Shown here: in pieces, positions 1 to 9,285 of the stretch | Numbering within the stretch: position 1 is the stretch's first letter | How the letters are laid out: each line of letters begins with the position of its first letter | Assembly: GCA_902613995.1 (NCBI GenBank) | Contig: CACMJG010000001.1 | Coordinates: forward strand, 187,518-251,517 | Source of the DNA: an uncultured Alphaproteobacteria bacterium | Lineage (GTDB): Bacteria > Pseudomonadota > Alphaproteobacteria > Methylaequorales > Methylaequoraceae | DNA: 64,000 nucleotides | Reading direction: 5' to 3' | Translations under genes and position numbers: made by a program | The notes under the pieces: model-generated | What the model was told of the DNA's origin: nothing | What the model saw: only the letters and a program-made list of their open reading frames with translations | Databases searched by the model: none

Positions 1-969
1 TATTATGATTCCGACAGAATGGCATCTGACGGTTTTCCAACAAAACAGATTTATAAATTCTCAGATAGTAATCTAGGCCTCTATTTTAATTCAGATTTAC
101 TACTTACAAAAAACCTTAGAATCGGTTTAGGTGCAAGATATCAGGGAAATTGGCTGAAGGCGTCTGATTCTGTTGGTCCTGCAAGTGGTGCCGGAAAAGA
201 TTTTGAAGATTCTTTAACATTCGAACCACTTTATGCTTATCATTTTGGTATTGAGAATAACTTTGATCAATACGGTACACTTTTTGGAAGAATCTCCAAA
301 ACATTTAGATACCCAAATGTTGACGAAAGAATTGGAGCTTTAGGATTTTCTGTTCCACATGATTTCAAAATGAATTCACAAATTTCTAATGATTTTGAAC
401 TGGGTCATAAAATTAAATATAAAAAATTGTCAATTTCAAATAGTTTCTACTACATGAAAATCCGTGGGGAAATTTATTTTGATGCTGTTGACTTTCTAAA
501 TAAAAATTTACCAGCAACAAAGAGGTATGGCTTTGAATCATTATTAACTTTCAAACCAATAGACAAAATCACAATTTCAAATTCTTTTGATGTAATAAAA
601 GCAAAATTAAGAGAAGGACCAAATTATAAAGGTAACGAAATTCCTGGTATACCAAGTATGACCAATAAGTTTAACATTGATCTAAGTCTACTGGATGGGA
701 TAACTCTATTTGCTAATGTAAATTACAGAGGTTCTTCAAGACTGATCAATGATACAAAAAACTTTCAAATCAAAAACCCGGAATTTGTGCTTACCAATAT
801 CGGAATAAAAGGAAATCTAAAGGGTTTAGATTATTCTTTAATTGGGTACAATGTAACCAATAAAAAATACTACAGGTACGGTGTTGGAAGTGCTAGTGCT
901 TATAATTCCGCAAGTGTTTACCCAATGCCTGAATTTACTCTATTTGGTAAAATATCAAAAAGATTTTGA
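1..969 (+). CDS. TonB-dependent outer membrane receptor, C-terminal part (5' end outside window)
   Basis: The reading frame is open from base 1, so this is the 3' part of a longer gene; the first internal ATG at 19 is probably not the start. The protein is a run of amphipathic beta strands rich in aromatic residues and ends in FGKISKRF, with the terminal phenylalanine typical of outer membrane barrels recognised by the BAM complex. Strand patterns such as YHFGIENNFDQYGTLFGRISKTFRYP and the penultimate NVTNKKYYRYG are typical of TonB-dependent receptor barrels. It would take up a siderophore, cobalamin or other large ligand using energy from TonB; the ligand cannot be read because the plug domain is missing. 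A tonB gene follows directly, and the stop overlaps its possible TTG start, which supports the call. Confidence 0.85.
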   Translation, partial: YYDSDRMASDGFPTKQIYKFSDSNLGLYFNSDLLLTKNLRIGLGARYQGNWLKASDSVGPASGAGKDFEDSLTFEPLYAYHFGIENNFDQYGTLFGRISKTFRYPNVDERIGALGFSVPHDFKMNSQISNDFELGHKIKYKKLSISNSFYYMKIRGEIYFDAVDFLNKNLPATKRYGFESLLTFKPIDKITISNSFDVIKAKLREGPNYKGNEIPGIPSMTNKFNIDLSLLDGITLFANVNYRGSSRLINDTKNFQIKNPEFVLTNIGIKGNLKGLDYSLIGYNVTNKKYYRYGVGSASAYNSASVYPMPEFTLFGKISKRF

Positions 970-974
970 CTTTA

Positions 975-1688
975 ATGTTTAAAAAGAAAAATAAGCTAAA
1001 TCTCTTTATGATCCTCTCTATTGGTCTTCACTCTTTAGCACTGGTTTTAATTTCAAATTTTTCGCAAAATTTCTTTTCTTCACAATCATCTATTATAGAA
1101 GTAAAGATTGAAAAATATTCCGAGAATAATGATTTAGGTAAAGCTAAGGAAAGTCTGAAAACTAAACAAAAAAAGCAAATCACACAAATAACAAATAATA
1201 AAAAACAATCAAAAAATCTAAAAAATAATAATTCAATAAAAAATATTCAAAATATTCCAGAAATTTATCAAAACCAAAACTTCCCAAAACCAAATATTCA
1301 AGAAAGATCAATCTCTACAAAGACTTCATATCAGAATACTAAAAAAGTTAATTTAGAGGTTTTTAAATCTGATTATCGAATTAACAAAAAAAATCTTATC
1401 ATTAAATCTAGGGCAGAGTTTAAAATTGGTTCACATGAGAATCCACATCCTGAGTATCCATTAATTGCCAGAAAAAAAGGTTGGGAAGGAAGAGTTATTC
1501 TTCATGCAGATATAGATAATACAGGAAAAGTAACCTACATTAAAATTTTAGAATCAAGTGGATATGAAGCACTTGATAGCGTAAGCCTGAACACGCTCAA
1601 AAATTGGAAATTTACGCCTGCTAAATTTGGAGATAAATTTATTGAGGATTCTGTAACCATCCCCGTTAACTTTTTGTTAAAGGATTAA
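975..1688 (+). CDS. tonB: Energy transducer TonB
   Basis: About 237 residues. An N-terminal basic stretch and one membrane anchor (about residues 8-27, LFMILSIGLHSLALVLISNF) are followed by a long Lys/Asn/Gln-rich periplasmic linker and a C-terminal TonB domain (about 155-237) with the family pattern HPEYPLIARKKGWEGRV, DNTGKV and LKNWKFTPA. TonB spans the periplasm and passes proton-motive energy from ExbB/ExbD to outer membrane receptors. It sits right behind a receptor gene and is probably cotranscribed with it. I chose the ATG at 975; a TTG at 966 is in frame and overlaps the receptor stop, so it is an alternative. The linker is Lys/Asn-rich rather than Pro-rich, in keeping with the AT bias. 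exbB and exbD are not in the window. Confidence 0.9.
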   Translation: MFKKKNKLNLFMILSIGLHSLALVLISNFSQNFFSSQSSIIEVKIEKYSENNDLGKAKESLKTKQKKQITQITNNKKQSKNLKNNNSIKNIQNIPEIYQNQNFPKPNIQERSISTKTSYQNTKKVNLEVFKSDYRINKKNLIIKSRAEFKIGSHENPHPEYPLIARKKGWEGRVILHADIDNTGKVTYIKILESSGYEALDSVSLNTLKNWKFTPAKFGDKFIEDSVTIPVNFLLKD

Positions 1689-1716
1689 AACTTCATTAAA
1701 TGATTTCTATTTGAAT

Positions 1717-1792
1717 TGGCGTCCCCTACGGGATTCGAACCCGTGTTGCCGCCGTGAAAGGGCGGTGTCCTGAACCACTAGACGAAGGGGAC
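1717..1792 (-). tRNA. tRNA-Glu (anticodon TTC)
   Basis: The reverse complement folds as a full cloverleaf: acceptor GTCCCCT with AGGGGAC, an anticodon stem CCGCC/GGCGG around loop CTTTCAC (anticodon TTC), and a T arm with GGTTCGAATCC. Discriminator G and an encoded CCA (1717-1719) are present. It stands alone between tonB and a small secreted protein. Confidence 0.97.
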
Positions 1793-1863
1793 AAATAAAA
1801 CTTGCAAATAAAATATATGAATATATATATAATCTTTTTAATTTGTAAGTAAATTGATTTATT

Positions 1864-2211
1864 ATGAGAAATTTAGCTTTTTTAATTTTAACCATCTTGT
1901 TCTTTCCTCTTTCACCGTTAGAGGGAAGAGAATCACCTAATCAGCTATGTAACATTAGAGGTTACGAAATAATTTTTCCTTATGAAAAAGCTATTAATGA
2001 TATCAAAAATAAATTTCAAAACGCTCCAAGCATTAAAGAATTTGAATTAGAGCGATTTAAAAAACATTTTGAGCAAAACTTTTACGGCATTCCACTTTAT
2101 AAAGAAGCTGGATGCTCAAATGCTAGGTTGTCAGAATATTTAAATTGTCTAATATCAACTGATGATTCAGACTGCAAAATCTATTATACTCAAATGAGAA
2201 TTGTAGATTAG
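1864..2211 (+). CDS. Small secreted protein of unknown function
   Basis: This 115-residue protein has an N-terminal signal-peptide-like segment (MRNLAFLILTILFFPLSP) that would be cleaved near residue 22. The mature part is a mostly helical, charged domain with four cysteines (in NQLCNI, AGCSN, LNCLI and SDCKI), which could form two disulfides in the periplasm. I do not recognise the family. Its stop overlaps the recJ stop by four bases on the opposite strand. It has no clear operon partner; the tRNA-Glu upstream is on the other strand. Confidence 0.7.
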   Translation: MRNLAFLILTILFFPLSPLEGRESPNQLCNIRGYEIIFPYEKAINDIKNKFQNAPSIKEFELERFKKHFEQNFYGIPLYKEAGCSNARLSEYLNCLISTDDSDCKIYYTQMRIVD

Positions 2212-3977
2212 ATAATTAAATCTTCAACATTCAATTCCACATTTTCTTGCCCATCCCAACTGTTAAGAGTTAAAGAAACCACAGCACTTTTTATTGGAGC
2301 TGAAGTTTTGATAAGATTACCTAATTTTGTTCCTAGCGAACCAAAAGAAATAGCCTTGATACGTGTAGAATAAAAATCCTCAAAATAAAAAGACAGATGT
2401 TTTTCACCTACAACTCTTGGATATCTAATTACAACATCGTTTATAATAAATTTAGGCTTAGGATTACCTATACCGAAAGGAGAGAAATTATTAATTTTAT
2501 GAAACAACTGATTATCAATAGTCGAGATTTTTAGTTCAGAGTCATAGTTTTTTTTTAAATTCTCAATATTTGTAATAAACTTATTCTTTAAAGAAATTTT
2601 AAAATCTTTTATTTTTGAGCTCTCTATTTTAAAACCACCAGCCATTTTATGTCCTCCCCCAGATGTTAGTATACCATCATTTACTGAATCAAGAATAAAC
2701 TTACCAATGTCGAAACTCCTAACTGATCTGCATGAAGCAGAACATACTTCATCATCCTCTGAAATTACTATCGAAGGTCTCATAAACTTGTTGGTTAACT
2801 TTGATGCAACTATTCCGAGTACTCCTGGGTGCCAATTTTTATTGTGTACACATATAATATTTTGATCTTCTAAAATAACTTGACTAATTGCTTCTCTTTC
2901 AACTTTATGCTCTATACTTTTTCTGAGATTATTAAAATCACATAGTTTTTTTGACAGAATACTAGATATATTTTCCTCACGAGTGGTTAAAAGTTTTACC
3001 CCTATCCTTGAATCACCTACTCTGCCACCTGCGTTTATTCTCGGTCCTATGACAAAACCTAAATGATATTCTTGTAAATATTGAGTAATCGAAGATTCTT
3101 GTATCAAAGCATTAAGTCCGATATTTTTTGTCTGGTTAATTACTTTGATACCCTGTTTTACAAAGGCTCTATTTACTTGATCTAATTTTACAAGATCACA
3201 AATGGTTGCTAGTGCAACAAGGTCCAAATATTGGATTAAATTTGGTAATTTAAATTTAAAGAAGTTATTTTTTTTTAATTCTCTACTTAGAGAAATCAAC
3301 AAAAAAAAAGCAACACCAGTTGCACAAAGATTATCTAGGTTTGAAATATCTTTATTTTTTTTCGGATTAATTATGGCAAATGCATTTGGTAATAGTTTTG
3401 ATTGTTGATGGTGGTCAACAACAATCACATCAATTTTTTTTTTACTAATATGTTCAATCGGTTTAAAAGAAGTAGTACCGCAATCAAGAGTTAAAATAAG
3501 AACGCAGCCTTTTTCTTTTAGTGTTTCGAATGCCTCAATATTTGGTCCATACCCTTCTTTAATCCTATCAGGAATATAAAACTCATACTCAACTCCAATT
3601 TCGGAAAAGTAATTACAAATTAAAGAGGTTGCGCTTGATCCGTCAACGTCATAATCTCCAAGAACTCCAATTTTTTGTTTATTTAAAATACAATCAACTA
3701 TTTTTTTTGTGGCTTTTTCCATGTCATCCAAAACAAATGGATCAGGGAGCGTTGTTTTAATCTTTGTATCCATAAAATTTTTGAAATTTTGTGAGTTTAA
3801 GCCCCTCGAAACTGCTAGTTTTGCGATACAAGTCTCTAACCCTAATTCATTTTTTAAAATGACGACTTCATTCTTATCTATTTGTCTTTCATTCCATAAA
3901 AAACCATTTACTGAGTAATTATTTTTTTCGGTATTGTTTTTTTTTTTTCCTTCAATTAAATTAGCGTTAGTTTTCAT
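2208..3977 (-). CDS. recJ: Single-stranded-DNA-specific exonuclease RecJ
   Basis: 589 residues, usual for the family. The DHH phosphoesterase domain shows DYDVDG at 108-113 and the VDHH metal motif near 187-190, followed by the DHHA1 domain with GGGHKMAGGF and a C-terminal OB-like domain. RecJ degrades single strands 5' to 3' in the RecF recombination pathway and in mismatch and base excision repair, using Mn2+/Mg2+. In many alphaproteobacteria recJ lies next to hom and glpX; here hom is close but a phosphofructokinase gene stands between them on the other strand. recJ and that gene diverge with only 22 bases between their starts. Confidence 0.96.
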   Translation of the reverse strand: MKTNANLIEGKKKNNTEKNNYSVNGFLWNERQIDKNEVVILKNELGLETCIAKLAVSRGLNSQNFKNFMDTKIKTTLPDPFVLDDMEKATKKIVDCILNKQKIGVLGDYDVDGSSATSLICNYFSEIGVEYEFYIPDRIKEGYGPNIEAFETLKEKGCVLILTLDCGTTSFKPIEHISKKKIDVIVVDHHQQSKLLPNAFAIINPKKNKDISNLDNLCATGVAFFLLISLSRELKKNNFFKFKLPNLIQYLDLVALATICDLVKLDQVNRAFVKQGIKVINQTKNIGLNALIQESSITQYLQEYHLGFVIGPRINAGGRVGDSRIGVKLLTTREENISSILSKKLCDFNNLRKSIEHKVEREAISQVILEDQNIICVHNKNWHPGVLGIVASKLTNKFMRPSIVISEDDEVCSASCRSVRSFDIGKFILDSVNDGILTSGGGHKMAGGFKIESSKIKDFKISLKNKFITNIENLKKNYDSELKISTIDNQLFHKINNFSPFGIGNPKPKFIINDVVIRYPRVVGEKHLSFYFEDFYSTRIKAISFGSLGTKLGNLIKTSAPIKSAVVSLTLNSWDGQENVELNVEDLII

Positions 3978-3999
3978 ATAAAAAACTTATCACAGTTTT

Positions 4000-5193
4000 A
4001 TGTCTAGTAATAATAATATATTAATTGCACAAGGTGGAGGTCCTACAAACGTAATTAATCAGTCATTAGCAGGTATAATTATCAATGAAAAGAAAAAAAA
4101 ATCTAAAATTTTTGGGTCTGTTAATGGTGTCAATGGAATTATAAATAACAACTTCATAACACTAAATAACATATTATCAAAAGAAATAAAACTGCTCAGA
4201 AATACACCAGGTGCCGCTCTAGGTTCAACAAGGGATAAACCTGATCAAAAATATTGCGAGGAGATTTATAATGTTTTAAAAAAAAAAAGAATTAATAAAT
4301 TTTATTACATTGGTGGTAATGACTCATCAGACAGCCTTCATATTATTTCGCAATTCTCCAAAAAAAAAGGCTACAATCTTCAATGTATTCATGTTCCGAA
4401 AACAATTGACAATGATTTAGTATATAATGATCATACCCCCGGGTTTGGATCCGCTGCTAAATATGTTGCACAACTATTTTCTGGAATAAATTTTGATGTA
4501 AGATCTCTTCCGGGAGTATATATAGGTGTTGTAATGGGAAGGCATGCTGGCTTTCTAACAGCATCTTCTTCACTTTTAAGAAGTAGAAGCATTGATGGTC
4601 CTCATCTGATATTCATCCCAGAATTCTCATTTAGTATAAAAGAATTTATCAACAGTATAAATTCAGTTTTTAAAAAATATGGACGTTGTGTTGTTGCTGT
4701 TTCAGAAGGCATAAAAGACAAAAATAATATTCTATATACAAAAAAAATACAATCCTCAAATGAATATGACGATCATGGAAATATTCAGTTATCTGGTTCA
4801 GGAATGTTGGGCGACTTTTTAGCGAATGAGGTAAAAAATAAATTAAAAATATCTAGAGTAAGAGCTGATACACTCGGATATTCTCAAAGATGCTTTCTTG
4901 GGTCAGCATCAGAAATTGACCAAAAAGAGGCATTTGAGATAGGTTTAAAGGCTGTTTCTTTTTCATATATTCATGGGGATTCTTTTTCAATAGGAATAGA
5001 AGAAAGAAAGAATTTTTCGCAAAAATATAAAGTAAAATTTATTGTCAATAGATTAACTAACATTGCAGGTAAAACAAAAATAATGCCCGGAAAATTTTAT
5101 AATTTAAAGAAATTTGACGTAACAAACAATTTCATAAACTATTGTAGGCCTTTGATTGGTAAGAAATTCCCTCAAACTACGTCAATTATTTAA
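4000..5193 (+). CDS. 6-phosphofructokinase, pyrophosphate-dependent type
   Basis: 397 residues with the PFK fold: an N-terminal IAQGGGPTNVIN phosphate loop, GGNDSSDS at 105-112, PKTIDNDL at 133-140, PGFGSAAKYVAQ, and GRHAGFLTASSS. A lysine in PKTIDND (ATP enzymes have Gly: PGTIDND) together with an acidic/Asn GG(N/D)D loop is the known signature of enzymes that use pyrophosphate. The reaction, fructose 6-phosphate plus PPi to fructose 1,6-bisphosphate plus phosphate, is reversible and can serve glycolysis or gluconeogenesis. The gene lies between recJ and hom, where glpX (fructose bisphosphatase) is commonly found in alphaproteobacteria. Its stop overlaps the hom stop by 8 bases. The phosphate donor is inferred from motif only. 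Confidence 0.88.
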   Translation: MSSNNNILIAQGGGPTNVINQSLAGIIINEKKKKSKIFGSVNGVNGIINNNFITLNNILSKEIKLLRNTPGAALGSTRDKPDQKYCEEIYNVLKKKRINKFYYIGGNDSSDSLHIISQFSKKKGYNLQCIHVPKTIDNDLVYNDHTPGFGSAAKYVAQLFSGINFDVRSLPGVYIGVVMGRHAGFLTASSSLLRSRSIDGPHLIFIPEFSFSIKEFINSINSVFKKYGRCVVAVSEGIKDKNNILYTKKIQSSNEYDDHGNIQLSGSGMLGDFLANEVKNKLKISRVRADTLGYSQRCFLGSASEIDQKEAFEIGLKAVSFSYIHGDSFSIGIEERKNFSQKYKVKFIVNRLTNIAGKTKIMPGKFYNLKKFDVTNNFINYCRPLIGKKFPQTTSII

Positions 5194-6466
5194 AATTTTC
5201 AATCCTAAAATAAACTGTTTTTTTTCTTATAAAATTAAGTCTATTTATCTTTTTTAAAGCTTTCATCATATTATTCTCATAACAATTATGAGTTGTAATT
5301 ACAATTGTTGCATCTTTTGAGCTACTGATCTTTGTTTCCTTTTGAAGCATCGATTTCATTGAAATGTTAAATGTTTTGAATTGATTAGCTATACCCGAAA
5401 TGACACCGGGTTTATCATATGTCGTGAATCTCAGATAATAACTACCAAATCTTGATTGTAGACTAGTTTCTTGATGAGGAAAAGTAGGGCTTTGGTTAAA
5501 ACGATTTTTTCTTTTTTTTGATAAGCTAATTATATCGCTCATAACCGATGTTGCAGTTGGGTGCGCACCAGCCCCTTCACCAACGAAACAACTTTTTTTA
5601 CAAAAATTAGATTCCACAACTATCCCGTTGTAAACACCATCTATTTTAGCGATAAAAGAGTCTTTTGATAAAAGGCATGGATACACAAAGTTTTTAATAT
5701 TTTTATTTTTTAATTCTGTTATACCAAGTAATTTAATTTTGTAACCAAGTGAATCCGCGATTTCAAGATCTTGTAGATCAACATTTTCGATGCCTTCGTT
5801 ATCAATCTTCGAAACATTACTATAACATTCAAAAGCTAATGATGAAAGTATAGAAAGTTTATGGGCAGTATCAGTTCCGTCTATATCAAATTTAGGGTTT
5901 GATTCAGCATAACCTAATTTTTGAGCTTCACTGAGTATATTTTTAAAATCTTTATTGTATAAAAGCATATTACTTAAAATATAGTTTGAAGTCCCATTTA
6001 GTATTCCATAAATTTTTGTAATTTTATTTGACAATAAGAACTCATCAATAACTTTTATAATGGGGATTCCACCAGCAACTGCGGCTTCATATTTAAGCGA
6101 ACAATTATTCTTTTTCGCGAGTGTGTGTAATTGATTCCAAAATTTTGATACCAACGCTTTATTTGCTGTTACGACATTTTTCTTCTCTCGTAGTGCATTA
6201 AAAACTATGTCTTTAGATACGCCTTTTTCCCCTCCAATTAACTCAACCATTATATCATAATTATGAAATTTTAGTAATTTCTTTGCGTCACTAAAAAAAA
6301 CAGTATTTTTGAAAATTTCCCCTTTAAATTCTTGTTTTCTTCTACTGGCAACTGCTGTTATTTCAATTTTTGTTTGTTTATTCTTATATTTTAATAATAA
6401 ATCTATAAGGCCTTTCCCAACAGTTCCAACGCCTGCTATTGCTATCTTTATTTTTGGATTCAACAC
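5186..6466 (-). CDS. hom: Homoserine dehydrogenase
   Basis: 426 residues in three parts: an NAD(P)-binding Rossmann domain with GVGTVGKGL near residues 12-20, the catalytic domain with ANKALVSK, YEAAVAGGIPII and GTSNYILSNM, and a C-terminal ACT domain (about 345-426, YYLRFTTYDKPGVISGIA). It reduces aspartate semialdehyde to homoserine, the branch point to threonine and methionine; the ACT domain is normally the threonine feedback site. It is followed on the opposite strand by the phosphofructokinase gene, and it is downstream of the OmpA-like gene by 3 bases, suggesting cotranscription. The metY gene at 29.2 kb would use acylated homoserine from this route. Confidence 0.96.
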   Translation of the reverse strand: MLNPKIKIAIAGVGTVGKGLIDLLLKYKNKQTKIEITAVASRRKQEFKGEIFKNTVFFSDAKKLLKFHNYDIMVELIGGEKGVSKDIVFNALREKKNVVTANKALVSKFWNQLHTLAKKNNCSLKYEAAVAGGIPIIKVIDEFLLSNKITKIYGILNGTSNYILSNMLLYNKDFKNILSEAQKLGYAESNPKFDIDGTDTAHKLSILSSLAFECYSNVSKIDNEGIENVDLQDLEIADSLGYKIKLLGITELKNKNIKNFVYPCLLSKDSFIAKIDGVYNGIVVESNFCKKSCFVGEGAGAHPTATSVMSDIISLSKKRKNRFNQSPTFPHQETSLQSRFGSYYLRFTTYDKPGVISGIANQFKTFNISMKSMLQKETKISSSKDATIVITTHNCYENNMMKALKKINRLNFIRKKTVYFRIENFK

Positions 6467-6469
6467 TAA

Positions 6470-7216
6470 TTAATAGATTAAAAAGATTTCGGTTCTCTGA
6501 TTCGCTTTTGTGCCAGCAGGCATATTCTCTTTAAAAAGTGGTTTTGTATCTGATACTGCCTCTGTAAAAATGTTGGTGCTTGGAAAGTTATATTTCTTTA
6601 TGAAAATGTCAGCTACTGATTGTGCTCTTTTATCAGAAATATTAAAGTTCACTAGCTTATGTTTCGCCAAAGGCATATCTCTAGTTCTTTTACTTGCATG
6701 ACCAACTATTTTGATTTTTGCTTCTCTTTCTTTTGCTATTTTTGCAACTCTTTTAATTTTGCTCAAACCAGAACCATCAACTTGACTTGAGCCACTGTAG
6801 AAGTTTATCGTCGCAACTCTAAACTGTATTTTGTCATTAATACTCAGTTTAGGTAGCGGACTTTCAAAATTTTGCAAAGCAGTAACTGCTTCAACATTCT
6901 CATTTTTAGCAGTTTCATCAGCAACAGGTTCAACGACCTCTTCTGAAGACTCCTCCTCAAGTCTTTGATCTAGTAGAACACTATCATATTCCTGCGTGGG
7001 AGTTGGATCTAATTTTTCTTCAGATAACTCAAGTGCCGGCTCCTCATTTATTTCAGAAAGTGAAGAGTTTTCTTCCTCTTGTATATCAGAGAGAAGTTGA
7101 CCAACCTCATCTATTGGTTCAACCTCAGTGTCGTCTTTTTCCATTATATCGGAAATACATCCGCTTAGAAGAAAAAAGAATGATAAAATTAGTAGTTTTG
7201 GTTTTATTTTTGTCAA
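6470..7216 (-). CDS. OmpA-family peptidoglycan-associated lipoprotein
   Basis: 248 residues. It starts with a lipoprotein signal (LLILSFFFLLSGC, lipobox cysteine near residue 19), then a very acidic, Glu/Ser/Pro-rich spacer (about 25-115), then an OmpA C-terminal domain (about 130-248) with NFYSGSSQVDGSG, VGHASKRTRD and NISDKRAQSVADIFIKKY. This domain binds diaminopimelate in peptidoglycan; the usual arginine pattern NQRTEIFL is present at the end. The protein probably tethers the outer membrane to the cell wall. It is Pal-like in design but is not next to tolB or ybgF, so I do not name it pal. The acidic spacer is longer than in Pal. Confidence 0.87.
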   Translation of the reverse strand: MTKIKPKLLILSFFFLLSGCISDIMEKDDTEVEPIDEVGQLLSDIQEEENSSLSEINEEPALELSEEKLDPTPTQEYDSVLLDQRLEEESSEEVVEPVADETAKNENVEAVTALQNFESPLPKLSINDKIQFRVATINFYSGSSQVDGSGLSKIKRVAKIAKEREAKIKIVGHASKRTRDMPLAKHKLVNFNISDKRAQSVADIFIKKYNFPSTNIFTEAVSDTKPLFKENMPAGTKANQRTEIFLIY

Positions 7217-7264
7217 ATTAACTTCCTATCCTAAGAAGTATAGTTAAAAAAAAGAAATCTGAAA

Positions 7265-7804
7265 CTACTTTTTTAAAAATTCTTGACTAAGATTGTAATA
7301 TACATCAGGAGTATTTATCAATAATCTTTCTTCTGTGTCTGAAATTTTTCTTACAAATCGAGCAGGATTTCCAGCCCATAACTCTCTAGTTCCTACTTTT
7401 GATCCTGGAGGAACAATTGCTCCTGCTGCAATAAATGCAAAATCTTCTATTTTTGATTGATCTAAGATAACGGATCCCATACCTATAAGAGCATTTTTAC
7501 CTATTTCACAGGCATGGATAGTAGCATTGTGCCCTATTGTAACATTATCAGAAATGATAGTTGGACTTCCCTTTTTTCCTTTTGCTGAAAATCCATAGGA
7601 CGAAACATGAATAACAGTCCCGTCTTGAATATTACATTTTTTTCCAATTCTAATATAATTAACGTCTGCTCTTATTACAGTATTATACCAAACATTAGAT
7701 TTATCTTCGATATTAACGTCCCCGATTATCATAACACCATCTGCTAGAAAAACTGAGTCTTTAATTTTTGGAGATTTATCTTTATATTTTAAAATTTTTT
7801 TCAC
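7265..7804 (-). CDS. Gamma-carbonic-anhydrase-like hexapeptide protein
   Basis: 179 residues built of left-handed beta-helix hexapeptide repeats (GDVNIEDKSNVWYNTVIRADVNYIRIGKKCNIQDG and onward), the LbH fold of the gamma carbonic anhydrase / YrdA / PaaY family. The histidine pattern HVSSYG, GHNATIHACEIG supplies the three metal-binding histidines of this family. Such proteins are trimers that bind Zn or Fe; only some hydrate CO2, so activity is uncertain. The start codon shares one base with the argC stop, so the two genes are probably translated from one message, with argC upstream. Confidence 0.88.
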   Translation of the reverse strand: MKKILKYKDKSPKIKDSVFLADGVMIIGDVNIEDKSNVWYNTVIRADVNYIRIGKKCNIQDGTVIHVSSYGFSAKGKKGSPTIISDNVTIGHNATIHACEIGKNALIGMGSVILDQSKIEDFAFIAAGAIVPPGSKVGTRELWAGNPARFVRKISDTEERLLINTPDVYYNLSQEFLKK

Positions 7805-8817
7805 TAAATTAAAGACTCCGTTTCCTCAAAATCAAACATAATATTCATGTTTTGTATTGCTTGTCCTGCAGCCCCTTTTACTAGATTATCAATACAGCTA
7901 ACAATTACTATTTTTCTTTTTGAATAGTCAGTAAACAAATTTACTGCAAGATTATTTGTATTTTGAACTTCTTTTACCTGAGGAATTTTGTTACTTGAAT
8001 AAATTTTAATAAAAGGTTCGTCAACATAGAAATCTTTTATAGTTTTATAATACTCTTTTTCATCAAACTCTTTATCTAAATAAAGCGTAGACTGTATTCC
8101 AGAAACTATTGGTAAAACATGAGGCACAAAAGTAAAGGATACTTTTTTATTAATTTGTCTTATTTCTTGGTCAATCTCTGGATAATGTTTGTGACTTTCG
8201 ATACCGTAAGAAAAAAAATTACCACTTATTTCGGAGAAAAGGTTCTCTATTCTAGGTTGCTTACCTGCCCCACTTATACCTGATTTTGAATCAATTATAA
8301 TATCTTGAATTCTTAATTTTTTTTCTTTTATTAAAGGGATTAAAGGAATCAGAATAGAAGTTGGATAACATCCTGGATTTGAAATAAATTTACTTTTATT
8401 TATTTTACTTCTATAAACTTCAGACAAGCCGTAACAAAATTTTTCTTTCAATGAATAGGTCCTATGAGTCATATTATAAAATTTTTGATATTCTGATTTA
8501 GATTTGAGCCTAAAATCACCAGAAAGATCTATAATAGAGATTTTAGGATTAAGGTTTTTTATTATTTCTTTTTGTAATTTACCATTAGGCAAACAGCTAA
8601 AAATTAAATCTGTATTACTAAAATCAAAGTCTTCATATTTGGAAATTTTGATTTTGTTAGAATTATTTAAATTTTTAAATAAATCTCCTAACTTTATACC
8701 AGCAGTTGAATTCCCAAACACTCCATGTATTTTTATTTGCTTATGTTTATCTAAATAGTAAATGAGCTTTGAACCCGTATAACCGGATGCACCAAAGATA
8801 CAAACATTTAAAGACAT
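7804..8817 (-). CDS. argC: N-acetyl-gamma-glutamyl-phosphate reductase
   Basis: 337 residues. The N-terminal NAD(P) domain has GASGYTGSKL (9-18) and the catalytic cysteine lies in SNPGCYPTS (about residues 146-154). It reduces N-acetylglutamyl phosphate to the semialdehyde in arginine synthesis, in the cytoplasm. It sits three bases downstream of rpsI, an arrangement (rplM-rpsI-argC) known in many alphaproteobacteria, so it is probably transcribed with the ribosomal protein genes. The later residues GISGAGKQPR and SYGIESHKHYPEI are family motifs. Confidence 0.96.
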   Translation of the reverse strand: MSLNVCIFGASGYTGSKLIYYLDKHKQIKIHGVFGNSTAGIKLGDLFKNLNNSNKIKISKYEDFDFSNTDLIFSCLPNGKLQKEIIKNLNPKISIIDLSGDFRLKSKSEYQKFYNMTHRTYSLKEKFCYGLSEVYRSKINKSKFISNPGCYPTSILIPLIPLIKEKKLRIQDIIIDSKSGISGAGKQPRIENLFSEISGNFFSYGIESHKHYPEIDQEIRQINKKVSFTFVPHVLPIVSGIQSTLYLDKEFDEKEYYKTIKDFYVDEPFIKIYSSNKIPQVKEVQNTNNLAVNLFTDYSKRKIVIVSCIDNLVKGAAGQAIQNMNIMFDFEETESLI

Positions 8818-8820
8818 ATC

Positions 8821-9285
8821 TTATCTTTTTGAAAATTGAGGACTTCTTCTAGCTTTATGCTTACCAAATTTTTTTCTTTCGACTTTTCTGGCATCACGGG
8901 TTAAAAATCCAGCTTTTTTTAATTTTTTTCTTAAAGAGGGATCAAAGTTTACGAGAGCTCTACTGATACCATGTCTTAAAGCTCCTGCTTGTCCAGACAA
9001 TCCACCACCTGAAACTGTCGCGAAAATTTCTAGTTTATCAAGGTTATCAGTTTTAAAGAGTGGCTCTTCAAGAATTGTACTATAGATTTTTCTTTTAAAA
9101 TAGTCTTTACTTGGCTTTCCATTAACTGAAATTTTGTTGCTTCCATGCTTGATCCAAACTCTTGACACTGATGTTTTTCTTCTGCCGGTAGCATATGCTC
9201 TTCCTAGCTTATCTAGTTTTGGAATGGTTGACTCGCTAATGTCTTCAGTTTCAATAGTATTTTCTTTTAAAACTTTTTCGTTCAC
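8821..9285 (-). CDS. rpsI: Small ribosomal subunit protein uS9
   Basis: 154 residues. After an acidic N-terminal extension of about 28 residues (common in alphaproteobacteria) the S9 core begins with [14 protein letters not shown], includes [22 protein letters not shown], and ends in the basic tail [16 protein letters not shown], which reaches the P-site tRNA. The start codon overlaps the rplM stop by one base (TAATG-type coupling), as in the usual rplM-rpsI operon. Confidence 0.98.
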   Translation of the reverse strand: MNEKVLKENTIETEDISESTIPKLDKLGRAYATGRRKTSVSRVWIKHGSNKISVNGKPSKDYFKRKIYSTILEEPLFKTDNLDKLEIFATVSGGGLSGQAGALRHGISRALVNFDPSLRKKLKKAGFLTRDARKVERKKFGKHKARRSPQFSKR

